From NCBI GenBank assembly GCA_036877525.1, contig JAZGTH010000099.1, positions 124,001 to 188,000 of the forward strand: a stretch of 64,000 nucleotides of DNA, in the 5' to 3' direction. Position 1 is the stretch's first letter, and every line of letters begins with the position of its first letter. The translations under genes and the position numbers were made by a program. Positions 13,406 through 24,900 of this stretch are shown one piece after another. Source of the DNA: Chromobotia macracanthus (taxonomy: Eukaryota; Chordata; Actinopteri; Cypriniformes; Botiidae). The notes under the pieces were generated by a model. The model was not told where the DNA came from. It worked only from the letters and a program-made list of their open reading frames with translations, and did not search any database.

Positions 13406-13639
13406 CATTTGAAGAGATGTGCAACGCAGGGTGGAGAAACACGACAAGACAAAGCAAAAAACTGCGAAGTGACGCGCCTATGGCCGAATCTGTACAATTC
13501 AAAGGAAAACGAAACTCGAATGAACTAGTTGAATCGAGCTGATTTGTCGTACAGGATTGGCTACACCCTTCAAATCGTCTTCAAGTTTTAACTTTCTGGA
13601 TGTTGTAAATAAATATTTACGCACTTTCTCGCCTTTCTG

Positions 13640-14640
13640 TACAGCGACCAAAATGGCGATTTTCACCGCCTCCCCCTCCCTGGCCTTCATGATTGACTGA
13701 CATTGCCCTTGACCAATAATACAGTCATCGTCCAGGTTTCTTGACTTCGATTGGCCGCCGATGACATCATTTTAATTCCTCGTGTGGGCGGGCACTGAGC
13801 TGCGAGGGGAGAGCGGCGCGCCCGGAGATTCGACAGTGTGGACGGCTGTAGGGCATCCGTAACTCCAAATCTTATTAACCGCATTAATGTCATACTTAAA
13901 TCTCAGCGGATCTTTAAAAGGAGGCGTTTAAAAAGCAGTATTTGTCACGGAGTTGGCTAAGCAAATTGCGTATTTCTTTCGCATGGCATAAAAGCGCAAG
14001 AAGATGGCGTCGACGCACCTCGCTCGCAACGCCGCACACTGGGCGGGGTCAGGTTCAGGTTCATGCCAGAAAATATCATTGCCGAAAAGTGGACTGAGCT
14101 CCTTAAAAGTACGTCATCGACCGTGGGGTTGAAAATACGTGCAGCCGATAAAAAACATGAATGGGTTTTAAAACCTAACGGGAGAGGGGATTTTAACCCT
14201 ACTCTAAATATATGTTTGTGATCTCGGGCCGGTTTAAAATATTTACAATTATATGTAATGAATGCATCTGCTGGCGGTGTGACGGCGTATTCTTACGACG
14301 AAGCCTATGACGTCACCATAGCAGCCGCACTGTTGGACTGCAACAAAAGAAAGCGGCGGGGGAAGGAGGGCATTTCCTTCTTTGGTGATTCTCAGTGAAC
14401 TAATCGTACGCAGGAAAAACACACACATCGCCCGAGGTTTCGCATCGGCGTTGTGCAAACGTAACTTTTCTCCTGCGAGGTTACATTGCGACTGCAAAAG
14501 GCAGAAACGCCGCTCGCCTTCTGCATCGCGTTGACGAAGCCGCCATGTTGTCGATCCTGCGCCGCTGTAGAGATGGCGATTAAAAATGGCGTATTCTGTT
14601 TGAGTCGTTTACTGTGCTGAATACAAATAAGTGAGACCAC
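13640..14640. promoter_or_regulatory. CpG-rich promoter-like block with YY1-like and CRE sites
   Basis: CG dinucleotides are frequent throughout. YY1-type ATGGCG cores in a favourable context occur near 13,651, 14,004, 14,571 and 14,585, with an inverted GCCGCCAT near 14,540. Perfect TGACGTCA palindromes (cAMP-response element type) lie at 14,308-14,315 and 14,677-14,684. The block sits between the kmt2e first exon (minus) and ndufb2 (plus), yet is more than 600 bases from the ndufb2 start, so it may serve a separate transcript. I could not assign a known gene. Confidence 0.5.
14258..14398 (+). CDS. Hypothetical short ORF (46 aa) in the CpG-rich block
   Basis: This short ORF starts at an ATG with an in-frame TGA about 40 bases upstream and runs 46 codons to TGA. 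The product has a Tyr/Asp-containing N-terminal half (TAYSYDEAYDVT), an alanine/leucine patch and a basic KRKRR cluster near residue 32 that could be a nuclear signal. I do not recognise it. It overlaps the CRE palindrome at 14,308. A polyadenylation signal lies about 420 bases downstream with no intron needed. It could be a genuine micropeptide, or a chance ORF in GC-rich DNA. Confidence 0.18.
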   Translation: MNASAGGVTAYSYDEAYDVTIAAALLDCNKRKRRGKEGISFFGDSQ

Positions 14641-14819
14641 GTCCCCTGTTGTAATCCAGGCCTGCATGGGCATTAATGACGTCATAACACTATTTTGTAT
14701 ATAGATTTTGAAGTGTTTCAAATCTGGCACTTCATCATCACTTTCTATGTGAAATAATTGTTATAGTGTGTATAGAATATATGCATTTTGTCATAAATGT
14801 CTTTGTGCTGTTTGCACCA

Positions 14820-14825
14820 AATAAA
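14820..14825 (+). terminator. Candidate polyadenylation signal (AATAAA), plus strand
   Basis: AATAAA is preceded by an AT-rich, 3'-UTR-like stretch and followed within 25 bases by T/GT-rich DNA. This could be the end of a short plus-strand transcript starting in the CpG-rich block at 13.6-14.6 kb. No known gene is attached to it. Confidence 0.3.
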
Positions 14826-15129
14826 GAACTCATAATATTGTGACTTCCTTTTTGCGTCCTGTTCTGCTGTATTTACACAACAAGCCCCACAAGATAAAGT
14901 TTGTTCACACCAAGTTCAGTCCGACGTTTATTTTAGTAACATCACGCCATTTTATGTCTGTAAAGATGACGTTTTGGTCTTGCATTTAAATTCACGTATT
15001 TCTGCGTTCATTTATTGATTTCCATTACCATTATTATTAAATAAACATGATTTAATGATCTCAAACTGAGGTATAGTTTTATATTCTCGGTGGGTCTTTG
15101 GCCTCCTCTAGCGAATATACGCTGAATAA

Positions 15130-15282
15130 CAATATGACGTCTTATTTGGACTGACCAATCACACTGCTCGTTATTGGCAGGTGGAAGAACAGGCGCTGTA
15201 AAGGTGACATTTGTCCGTCTGGATATCGCAGTCTGTACAAACAAATGTTAAACTTTTCAACGCTGGTGCTGCAAACATAAAT
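15130..15282 (+). promoter_or_regulatory. ndufb2: ndufb2 proximal promoter
   Basis: The region immediately upstream of the ndufb2 start holds TGACGTC at 15,135-15,141, CCAAT at 15,155-15,159 and an inverted CCAAT (ATTGG) at 15,173-15,177. There is no TATA box. This fits a housekeeping TATA-less promoter. The exact transcription start is not visible. Confidence 0.6.
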
Positions 15283-16420
15283 ATGTCTGGTCTCAGGAGG
15301 ACGGCGGGTGTCCTCCGAAACGGCCTGCAGCTTTTCAGACGCGGATCTCAGCAGATTAATGTCAGAAAGTGAGTGCTTGTAATCGGCAGGCTAGCATGCT
15401 AAGCAATCTGCTTTGAATTCAGTGTAATCTGTGTGTGGAATTTCTTTAATACTTTATAAGCTTTAGAAACTTTATATATAAGATATGATAGTTTAATTTG
15501 CATGCAAACCAGTCATTAAGACTAGTGTATGTGCTGAGGTATAAGAGGTACAGTTGTTGTATTGTAACTGGTATTCAATATTAAACATGCTCATATATCG
15601 GACGTGTTACTCTACAAATAATATTTCATAGTGTTTGTCTCTAAGAAAGAGTAAGCCTATGTAGACAACTGCCTTGTCAGGGTTATTTTAAATGACGTAG
15701 TATATTATGTCCAAATATAATGCTGCAAAAATAGTTTATTCTTAATCCTAAAGTATGTTTTTGGTAACCACAGTATAGTGTAGATGGTTTTGCATTATAA
15801 AACACTAGACATTGTAACCACTATTAGTAATTGTGCTGTCTTGTGTTTCAGGGCAGGAGGAGGCCCTCATATTGAACCTCAGTACAGACAACCTCCTCAG
15901 GTCACCAAGAACCAAAAGTTTCAGGCAGAGCTGCTCAGTAGTGCCATGTGGTTCTGGATCTTGTGGCACACCTGGCATGACCCTGATGCCATACTGGTGA
16001 GTTGAAACTGGTTCATGATATAAATCATGTAAACCTGTGCTGCTATTATTAGGATTTTGTTTTGTAATCGTTTGTCATTATTGCACATTTTGCAGTGAGT
16101 ATAAAAAGTATCATGTTCAAATAAGAGTGTTCATCTTCCTATGTCCTTTGATGACAACTTGCATACTGTACATGTAAATGTAATGTAAACAGTGTATACC
16201 ATATACTGCTAAAACAGTATTGTGTAAATATGCCATTCCAAACACAACCAAGGTTAGATTATTTGAATAAAATATTTGGAGTATTTGGTTATTGTATCGT
16301 TATCATGTGGACTACCACACTATTAAACTGTTGTCTCTCTCTCAGGGTCATTTTCCATGGCCAGACACATCTGCATGGACAGATGAGGAGCTGGGAATCC
16401 CTCCCGATGATGAAGAGTAG
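15283..16420 (+). CDS. ndufb2: ndufb2, NADH dehydrogenase 1 beta subcomplex subunit 2 (complete, 3 coding exons)
   Basis: Accessory subunit of mitochondrial complex I in the inner-membrane arm, not catalytic. Coding exons: 15283-15368, 15852-15996 and 16346-16420 (86+145+75 = 306 bp, 101 aa). All junctions follow GT-AG (donors GTGAGT, GTGAGT; acceptors TTTCAG, CTCAG) and the frame is continuous. Residues 1-29 are Arg/Gln-rich without acidic residues, as expected of a mitochondrial presequence. The conserved core follows: AGGGPHIEPQYRQPPQ at 30-45, a Trp-rich hydrophobic segment MWFWILWHTWHD at 61-72, and the signature tail WTDEELGIPPDDEE at 88-101. This matches the vertebrate NDUFB2 family in length and motif order. 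The gene is convergent with kdm7a. A further acceptor-like 'tttgcag' near 16,604 leaves open an intron in the 3' UTR. Confidence 0.96.
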
Positions 16421-16714
16421 ACTTGCCCACCGCAGACCCATGTACATGCAAACTGAACTACAGTTCCTTCATGTCATGTATATACTGGTGGAAGTGCATG
16501 CTTGTATCTTCAGTGCACATTACATTGTTGTGTTGTCAAAGGATGTATGCAGACTTTGAGACTGATGACTGATTTCTCCTTCTCGCTCTTTTTTGCATTT
16601 GCAGATGTGCACCAGATATGCAGTCACAAACCTGCAAGCTTTCTGTAAAGGAAACAGATTGTTCCTCTGTGTACAGACTTATTATCAAGTCTTATTGTGA
16701 ACCGTTGCATATAA

Positions 16715-16720
16715 AATAAA
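16715..16720 (+). terminator. ndufb2: ndufb2 polyadenylation signal
   Basis: AATAAA lies 295 bases after the ndufb2 stop codon, the first canonical signal in a plausible 3' UTR. Confidence 0.65.
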
Positions 16721-18104
16721 AATACTCAACACGTTTGCGATTGAAGAAATTAATATCCAAAGTAGTAAATAACTCTTGACGTTTTAATCAATAGAACAGT
16801 GTTTTTAATCACTTAACATCTGGTAAAGGGGAGTTGAAAACAGTGTGATCTACAAAACATTTTCCCTCATATTTACATTGCATTGGAGAAAATTAATCAC
16901 GTCCAAAACTTTCAAAGAGAACTGTGGGAAAATGTTAGAGGAACAGAACACAGAATCTGAAAACAGTGACAGTAGCTTAAGTCTATACCACAGCCAAAAA
17001 TGTAAATAAATGCAAGAACTTTATAAATACTGTACAATTAATGCAGAAAAGCAAAAGAAACGTGTCTGAAGACCAGCTCTATCGAACACATACAACTGAG
17101 ATGTGCTGTTTGCCTTCAGAAATACACACCTCAGAGAGCAGAATTTTTTTAAAAAGGGCGTCTTGTCTGCATTAAGGTTTATGAGTGGGAACAGAAGAAT
17201 ATTTTGTCATAAAAAACATTTGATGACCAAAACCTCAAAACTGTAACAAAGCCTGAGTTTCATCAATTCTCCAATTCAAGTCCTGGAAATCCCAAATAGT
17301 GCATTTTCTTTCTGAACCAACACACCTCTTACAAAACAGTGATGCTATTCTATCCTCACAAACTCACAATTATCTGATAAACTGTACAGTGGGACAAATT
17401 TGTGTCTCAGGTTGGACTTACACCCCTTGGACAAAACAAAAAAAAAATCAGCAAAACAAATGGGAATATATATACTTTGTTGGCAGATTTGTGGAAACAA
17501 ATACAAAACATTGTGAGATTGTATGACAGTGCTGGTGATGAAGTCAAAGATGTCACTGTTAGTTGTTCCCTGAGAAAACTATTCCATTGCCTGTCCTAAC
17601 AATTCCCACAAAAGCACCACAATTTGTTTTCCCACTGAAAATATTCTGTCCCATTTCAATAGGTTATAAAGACAACAAAGCAAAACTTTCATGAATATTT
17701 TTAAAGGTAATTTTGAGAAGTCATTCAAATAAATCTGATTACTAATTATGTTAACTACAAAATCTGTAAAGCGAACTCAAAAGCTCATTCCTCTTGAATT
17801 AATCATTTAAAATTAAACTCATATTTACAGAAATACCCAACGCAAAAAGGAACCTCAGCAATATAAATCCTTATGTCTTAGAAATTAATAAATAGTTATC
17901 CAGTCAAAAACATACATTGAAAACAAACTAAACAGAACTTATAAATTATGCAGGATGAGCTATAGATCATTGTCAATCACATGGCAAGCATATTCAGTCC
18001 TTGCAAACTACATCACATACAGTATGTCAGAGGAAGCACCAAAAGATGCAGTCCCCATTTACAACCACCAGGTGGAGCCAACAGGGCAAGTAAATTTGTA
18101 ACGC

Positions 18105-18110
18105 TTTATT
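18105..18110 (-). terminator. kdm7a: Possible kdm7a polyadenylation signal
   Basis: AATAAA on the minus strand, about 850 bases after the kdm7a stop codon. A nearer AATAAA at 18,937-18,942 is only about 16 bases after the stop and is probably too close to act alone. Other weaker signals cannot be excluded. Confidence 0.3.
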
Positions 18111-18890
18111 ATGCAACATTATCCTCAAATTTACCTATAAAAGGACATTTTCAATACAAGTCTGTTGATAGCATGTGGCATGCTACCTGTTTTTTTCTTT
18201 CTTTTTTAAACTGAATTGTAATGTTTATGACTGATGCTTTTCAAATATACAAAGGACGTCATATGTTAAAAGTGTGGCCCACTAAATTAACACACCATCA
18301 CTCACTGCCATACAATTATTGCTTAAAGGGGCGGGGCCTTAGGGAAGGATATATAAATGTTCAGCACCATTTCAACACCTCAGTCTTTAAACCTTATACC
18401 TCATCAGCCTGAGACGATCAAGGAGAGCAAAGGAGGTTAATATCATAACTCATAATAAGAAACAAAACAAAACAGCATATCAATTGAACAGTCCCTGCTT
18501 CGGGCTGTAAAGATCTAGGGAGACATCCTTCGCCTGCAGGCACGTGTACAATCACGCTACAGATGCGACTGGAGGTAGGGTGGGGAAGAGAAGGGGCCCA
18601 TGATGCACACCTGCCCGTCATCCTTCTAGCTATGGGACACAAACTCCAACAAGTTAATTTTCATAGCGACTTGATTCGACTGTTCTCTGGAGCTCCGTCT
18701 TAACAGTCTATTTTCTGTGCTGCTTCCTCTTAAAACTTTTGGCTGTTAATGTTTATATTTTCCGAAGAAAACTCAGTTTTCCCTGCTTTGATGGATAATG
18801 TATTGTGTTGAGTGTGACTGGTGAAAAGTAAGTGAATTAGAGCCATTAAACATACCCTGTGACCTAAACATGCGCAATGGGTGAAAGAAC

Positions 18891-18916
18891 TGTGTGTGTG
18901 TGTGTGTGTGTGTGTG
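18891..18916. repeat. (TG)13 microsatellite in the kdm7a 3' UTR
   Basis: Perfect 26-base dinucleotide run, (CA)13 in the kdm7a sense, about 40 bases beyond the stop codon. Confidence 0.92.
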
Positions 18917-18957
18917 AGAAAAAGCAGCTGTGTTGATTTATTACACGTGGCCTCATG

Positions 18958-21900
18958 CTACAGGAACAGGCCTTTATGGCGGCTCATCTTTAATATCTTC
19001 CCCAGCCTCTGTTTAGCTGTTGCCTTTCCTTTCTTAGGACGTTTTCCTGTAAAACAGCCACAAAACAATGTCAACAAAAGGCAATTAAACCAATGAATCT
19101 AGCACATTCATCAATGTATAGATGCTTCAGATGTATTCACTGCCCAAACATTTATTCATTCAGAGTAATCTGTGAATTACAACTGCTGTTAAAAGCTTTC
19201 AGCAAAGTAAGCTTTCATGATACCATTAAAGGAATCTTACAGGTTCAAAACAAGTTAAGCCTTATGGGACAACATCTATAGAATGCTGCCAATTGTCCCA
19301 GAAAATACATTCTGACTTGCCTTTATTTAAGTTGCAAAAACTCTCTAAATCATCCTATAATCAGTAGGACTACTTTTCTATCTGGATGAACAACCTTCAC
19401 TCCCTTGTGTCCTTGTGCACACCATGCAAAAGTTAACAGGTTTGCCGGATTTTATAATGTGATCGTGACAAATATCTGATTATAACTTTACATAAATTAG
19501 GTATAAAAGCAACTTTATCACATTAGTCTTATGTTAACACGTAATATTTTAACATCTACTCCGGGCCATAAATGTTTTAAGCTATTATAATGTAAATAAA
19601 TGTAAATACAAAAACTATTTTGGCAAAATTTCTGTGGTAATCAAATATGTAACAGAATTATAGATCTTATCTTGTAATGAACTCAGAACATTAATAAAAG
19701 AAATTCAACACAATTTCATTTCTATAAACAGGATAACATCACTTGCTCAGCTCACCTTTAGTGGCCTGGTTGCTGATGGGTACGGGATTGGGAGCGTGTC
19801 TCTTGGAGGGGTGAAGGGGAGGGGAAAGTGAGCTCTCCCTGTATGAGTACACCTGTCCAAGACTCCCATCCTCTCCCTCTGGGCTCCGAGGGGCTGAACA
19901 GGGCTCGCTGCTGTCCCATGAATCACTGCTACTGCTACTGTTATGGTTACCCTGACTGGACCACCACGGCTGCTGCAATATAGTGCCCTCTTCTGATGCT
20001 TGCCGGCACAGCAGTCCTGCCACTGACAGCATGCCCTGAATGGCATTATCAGTGGTTGGTGAGGTAGGACGTTCTCTGAGGAAAAAAAAAGAACCTAATT
20101 TTTAGCACCAAACGGAGAAAACTGACCCAAAAATATCTTTCTGATTTTACAAGATGTATCCAAAGATTAGATACATCTACTTATTCTTCATGGCTGTGAC
20201 ATAACACTATTGGCTGTTTAAAAAAAGTCCTGCCTAAACTTCCAGTTCTCATCAAGCGATTTTATTGGGTCTTTAAGATGATGAGAAATAATTTTAGCCA
20301 AGTATATTGAAGCATTTTGTCTGGTAGTGATACCTTTAATTTGCTTAAAATTCGTAGTCAGAATCATAACATTTAACTTGAAAAGAGTATCAGTTTCACA
20401 GGTCAAGCTTCTCTATGAAATGAAAGGCAGTTGTACCGTTTTAGCGGCTGCTTGTGGTGGCAGTGCCGCTGGCCGCTCAGATGCTCCACAAAGCTCCCTG
20501 AGTCTCTCCGGCTTTCTCCATCCTCATCTTCAGAGCTCTCAGACTCTGACGAGCGTTTCTGTTTATAGAGAGGAATGAGACGGCTGAACAGCTGAAGAGA
20601 CAGTTATATTTAGATATTGATTTGAACGGCTTGTTTTGAAGCTTCTTCAGCTGAATTAATACCTCAGCAGAACATTCTGCCTCTGATTCGGAGTCTGAGC
20701 CTGAAGATGCTACATGCTGTGATGACACTTTCCTGAGTTCTGTCTGCACAGTTACACCTGACAAAACAAGAGGTCCACAAATGTCAATTATCAAAGATAA
20801 CTGATAAATACTATATTTTTTGTTGTTGTACATTGTAGACAGCTTTTTACAGTGCAGTTATTTACATATACTGTATATAAAATACAAACAAAGTTGGTTT
20901 GTGACTCCCACAGGTCTGGGCGACTCACCATGACTGATTGTTTTCTTGGTAGTGCAATGTACTCCAAAATCTTCCTCCATTTGTTCTTCTTTGACTTCTT
21001 GTTGAGGGTTTACAAACGTTCTTTCCAACTTCATCTCACGCTGATGGCATTGTGACATTTCCGCACCACTGACTTGGGCCGTCCCATTACTGACCGACAG
21101 CCTCTCTCTATGAGGAGGAAACAGGTTTGACACACATAAAATGTATTTTCTTTCATTTACATTCATAAGACATGGCCATTTATACCAAGAAATATCAATG
21201 CACACGTAATCTTATTTTTCTTCATATTGACTTCATGCCAAAATATCAGAAACGTACATATGCCGGCAGGTCACTTATAAAAAAAATGAGCGCCCACTGG
21301 ATAAAGATGATATTCAAACACAAAACACTTTAAAAGACATGCTCACCGCATAATTTTGCCGTTACATAGCACCAGACGCAGGGCGTTGTCATGACTACCC
21401 TCATCCGCCACAGTTGTCGCTGAGGAAACTTTCTTGAACTTTCCATTTACTTTGGAGCTGAAAGCTTTATCCTGTTACAAAACAGGAGGGATATTATTAC
21501 CGGAAATGGAGAACGATAATGCATGCTGCTAAATCTGTGAACATATCAAATGTCATGGTCAAGCTTAACATGTCGAGAATAAAGCAAGGCTCTTTTAGTT
21601 AGCATCGTATTACAGTCAAGTAATAAGGAACGAGAAAATCATCTGTGGAGAACTAATTGGAAATTGGAGCTCAATGCTGCAGTGCATCATGGCATACAAA
21701 AGAGCTCTCACCTCCTCCAGAGGTCCGACCTCCAGTCTCCTCAGCACCTCCAGGGTGTGAAGCTCCAAGACGTCCAGATTAGAGGGCATCTTGTGGCCGT
21801 GATGATGATGATGGTGTTGATGATCTCGCAGTCGTCGTGGCACCCGTCGTGCCTGACAGCCTCTCTCCAGTGATGAGCGTGTTAAAGGGCACTCGCCACT

Positions 21901-24900
21901 TCCCTGAGATTTTACACATTTATTTGAATCATCCTGTTTAAGAAACCAATACAGAAAATCACTTGTCACGCTTTAGTCACGCTATGCGGACTAAAACTAT
22001 TATAATTATTGCAAACTTTGTTTGCTATGCATTTTTTTATTTAAGCAAACTGTAAGCAAAATACATCCCAAGAACAAATGTAGTGAATTTCTAAAATGTT
22101 TTTAAGGTTTGGGACAATTATTTTACTCATAAAATTGCACAGTGAACTTCATTACATGAGACAAAAACTAATTTTTCTGATTAGCACAAATCAAAACCAC
22201 TCCTACAGGTGTGTCATACCTCCAGGTACCGGATCTCCTTGGTCAGAGCTTTAATAAGATGAGTTGGCCTGATATTATCTGGAACCTCACTGTTAGGTTG
22301 AGTCAACTGGAAAGAATACACATGCATATGTGAAAAGAATGTCTTAGTGTCCAATCATCTCATTCATGTAACATGACACAACAAGCATGACACTAGCAAC
22401 ACTAGTCAGTATATGAGTTCCAGGGAACACATATACTGATAAAATGATGACATTCACTGAACACTGAATTCATTACTGTAAGATGCTTTGAGTAAAACCC
22501 TAACCCTGTGCATAAACATGAAATGTAAATGTATATACGTTGAGTTCCATGCTGTGTTTCTAAGATCTCTCACCTCTCTCCTCAGCCATGTCCTCAGTGA
22601 TGAGATTAAAGCTTTCACCCCATCCACCAGAAAACCCTGAGGCTGACATTTATCCTCCCGCAACTCTGAAAAACACAAACAGACAATAAACACCAAGATG
22701 CTACAACTACAGATCCTCAATGTTACTACTTATGGAAATTAGTATTTTAATTTAAGCATCAAATATAAATGCTTGATAGCCTATTTAGTCTACATCATTG
22801 GTTTATGAAGTGCTTGTAGATGTCTGGTTGAGATCGTCCAGTTCCACTCACCTTTCATGGTCTCCAAAAGGTTTTTGGCCACATACCAGCAGATGGCTTC
22901 GAAGTATGGGAACTTAAAGAGGTCTGGAGTCTTCAGCCTGCGTTCCATCTCGTAACACCTGAATGTGAATGAAGACGTAGATTAGTTCCAGTAGAGATGG
23001 TCACAAAGCATTTAAACAATGAGGTACAAAAGGCTGTGCTATATTGCAAACAGGGCGTGAGCGTCCGCAACCCCTTTAGCCATGAATATATTCACAATAT
23101 AACACAGTGTCAAGTGCCTTACTGCTTTTATATAGCACATATAATAGAACAGCAAAAGAATGCATATATCATAAGCAGGTCTTTAAAGTGTTAAGTAAAT
23201 ACATCAAGCCAAACAGCATTTTTCTGCTTCCTTACATATCATTAACAGTAAACGATGATTAATAGTTTTCTTGTGGAGTAATTTTTTGTTGTTGTGCAGT
23301 AATATACACTGTAGCCTATACATGTGTGTTTTGTGTCATAGCTGTTACTATAACACACAGGATAATGGAAACACTGTATTAGCCAATCAGCATCCAGGAA
23401 CTGAACTGTCCATTTGAACTTCTTGTAACAGCTATATCCTTTATATTGAACTACAGGACAAAGTAAATGATTTTATCTGGATTTCTGCTAAAATTGGTCA
23501 AACAAACATAAGTCACAAACAATCAGCTAAGTCACAACATTAGACGAACAGTAGTCTGCTTAAACAAACAGCACACAAACAACGGAACTGGGTCAGAGGT
23601 ATTACCTGAGCTGCATGCCTATGTTTAAGTTATGCAAGAAGTTTCCCCCAAACGCCATGGAGTCCTGAGAGGTTAGCACTGCATGAATCCAGCCTGTAGA
23701 GGGCAAGAGAGAGCTGCGTTCACAAACAGCAGACAAAATGCAGCACATAGCACACAAAATCCACAACAGAACCAAACAAATACAGAGTGACACCAACTAA
23801 AAATAGAATACCTCATACCCGCTAACTAAAAAGCTGCCACTGATAAAAACATTAGCTGTCTGGCTGCGTGTGTATTGGCAGCAGTGTGCAGACACAGGCT
23901 GATAAACAAGTGGGGGATTTTCTGCTTTGTCAGATGTGACGTTTTGCTTCTTTGAGAAGAGACATGCACGCTTACTCACTTTCACACACCACTAACACAC
24001 AATGTGTGATAATGAGCCCCTAGAGTTACGTCTAGCGATTTACGCTGCATTAAAACCGCTTGGGTCATCGTGAACGTGTGTAGATTTAATACAGCAGCTC
24101 TGACGAGTTCATACGACTCTGTTCACTGAGTGGGATGCACGTGAATTGCATCACAGTCCTGTGGAATGTTTTTGTTCTGTTTACCACGTTGCTTGGCGAG
24201 AATCGTTGCCCAACACTCCCAAACTGTACAAGGGTCACCGACGCTGAACGCTGATCTACAATTTTCCTGGCAATAGCCATGGGAAACAGCCTGATATTAT
24301 ATTTTGCCACAGCATGCTGAACCACATGTTTTTCCACGAAAGAGCACATTGTATTTTATGCCGGGGGTCAATCATAATCCATAAGGCAAGTTTTATATGA
24401 TTATGATTCATTCATTCAAAGCAGCATGTAATTATAAAACTAGCATATTCACTACAACAAGCTATTCTGTTCAATCAAACGATCCTGCAGAGGTAACGCA
24501 GATAAACACTTATAATACTGTGAATATGTACTTGGGCCCTCAAATGGTAGAAAGAGTAGTTAATTGTAGGAACAGTCATTTATTGAACACTGAGAAAGAT
24601 TGACAGGTGACTATGTTCTCACCAGTGGGAAGGAAGACGGTTGTTCCCTGCTTCACCACACATTTGTAACACTCGTCAACCTTGTCGCCGAAAAATACTT
24701 CGCTCTGATTGGGCGAGGAGCTCCACGACTCATATAGTGCAAGGTTAGCCTTAGTCGGCTTGATCAAGTAGAAAATCTTCTCCCCCTGCAAAATAACAAA
24801 GATGTTATCTAGCTAATAAGAAACCAGCCAGCAAATTAGACCATTAACAAACTGTCATATAACATTTGAACACCACCAATTCATGAACCTCTTCAATCAC

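Larger units (their letters stand above)
16740..18957. other. Convergent intergenic region / kdm7a 3' UTR
   Basis: DNA between the ends of ndufb2 (plus) and kdm7a (minus). It is AT-rich with no supported coding sequence. The part nearest 18,957 must include the kdm7a 3' UTR, which holds a (CA)13 tract on the transcribed strand at 18,891-18,916. The small plus- and minus-strand ORFs are chance ORFs. Confidence 0.6.

Noticed and set aside
1..16000. braf exons, expected near ndufb2 by mammalian synteny
   Set aside because: I looked for the kinase and zinc-finger motifs on both strands of the flanking DNA and found none. kmt2e occupies the side where braf would be expected.
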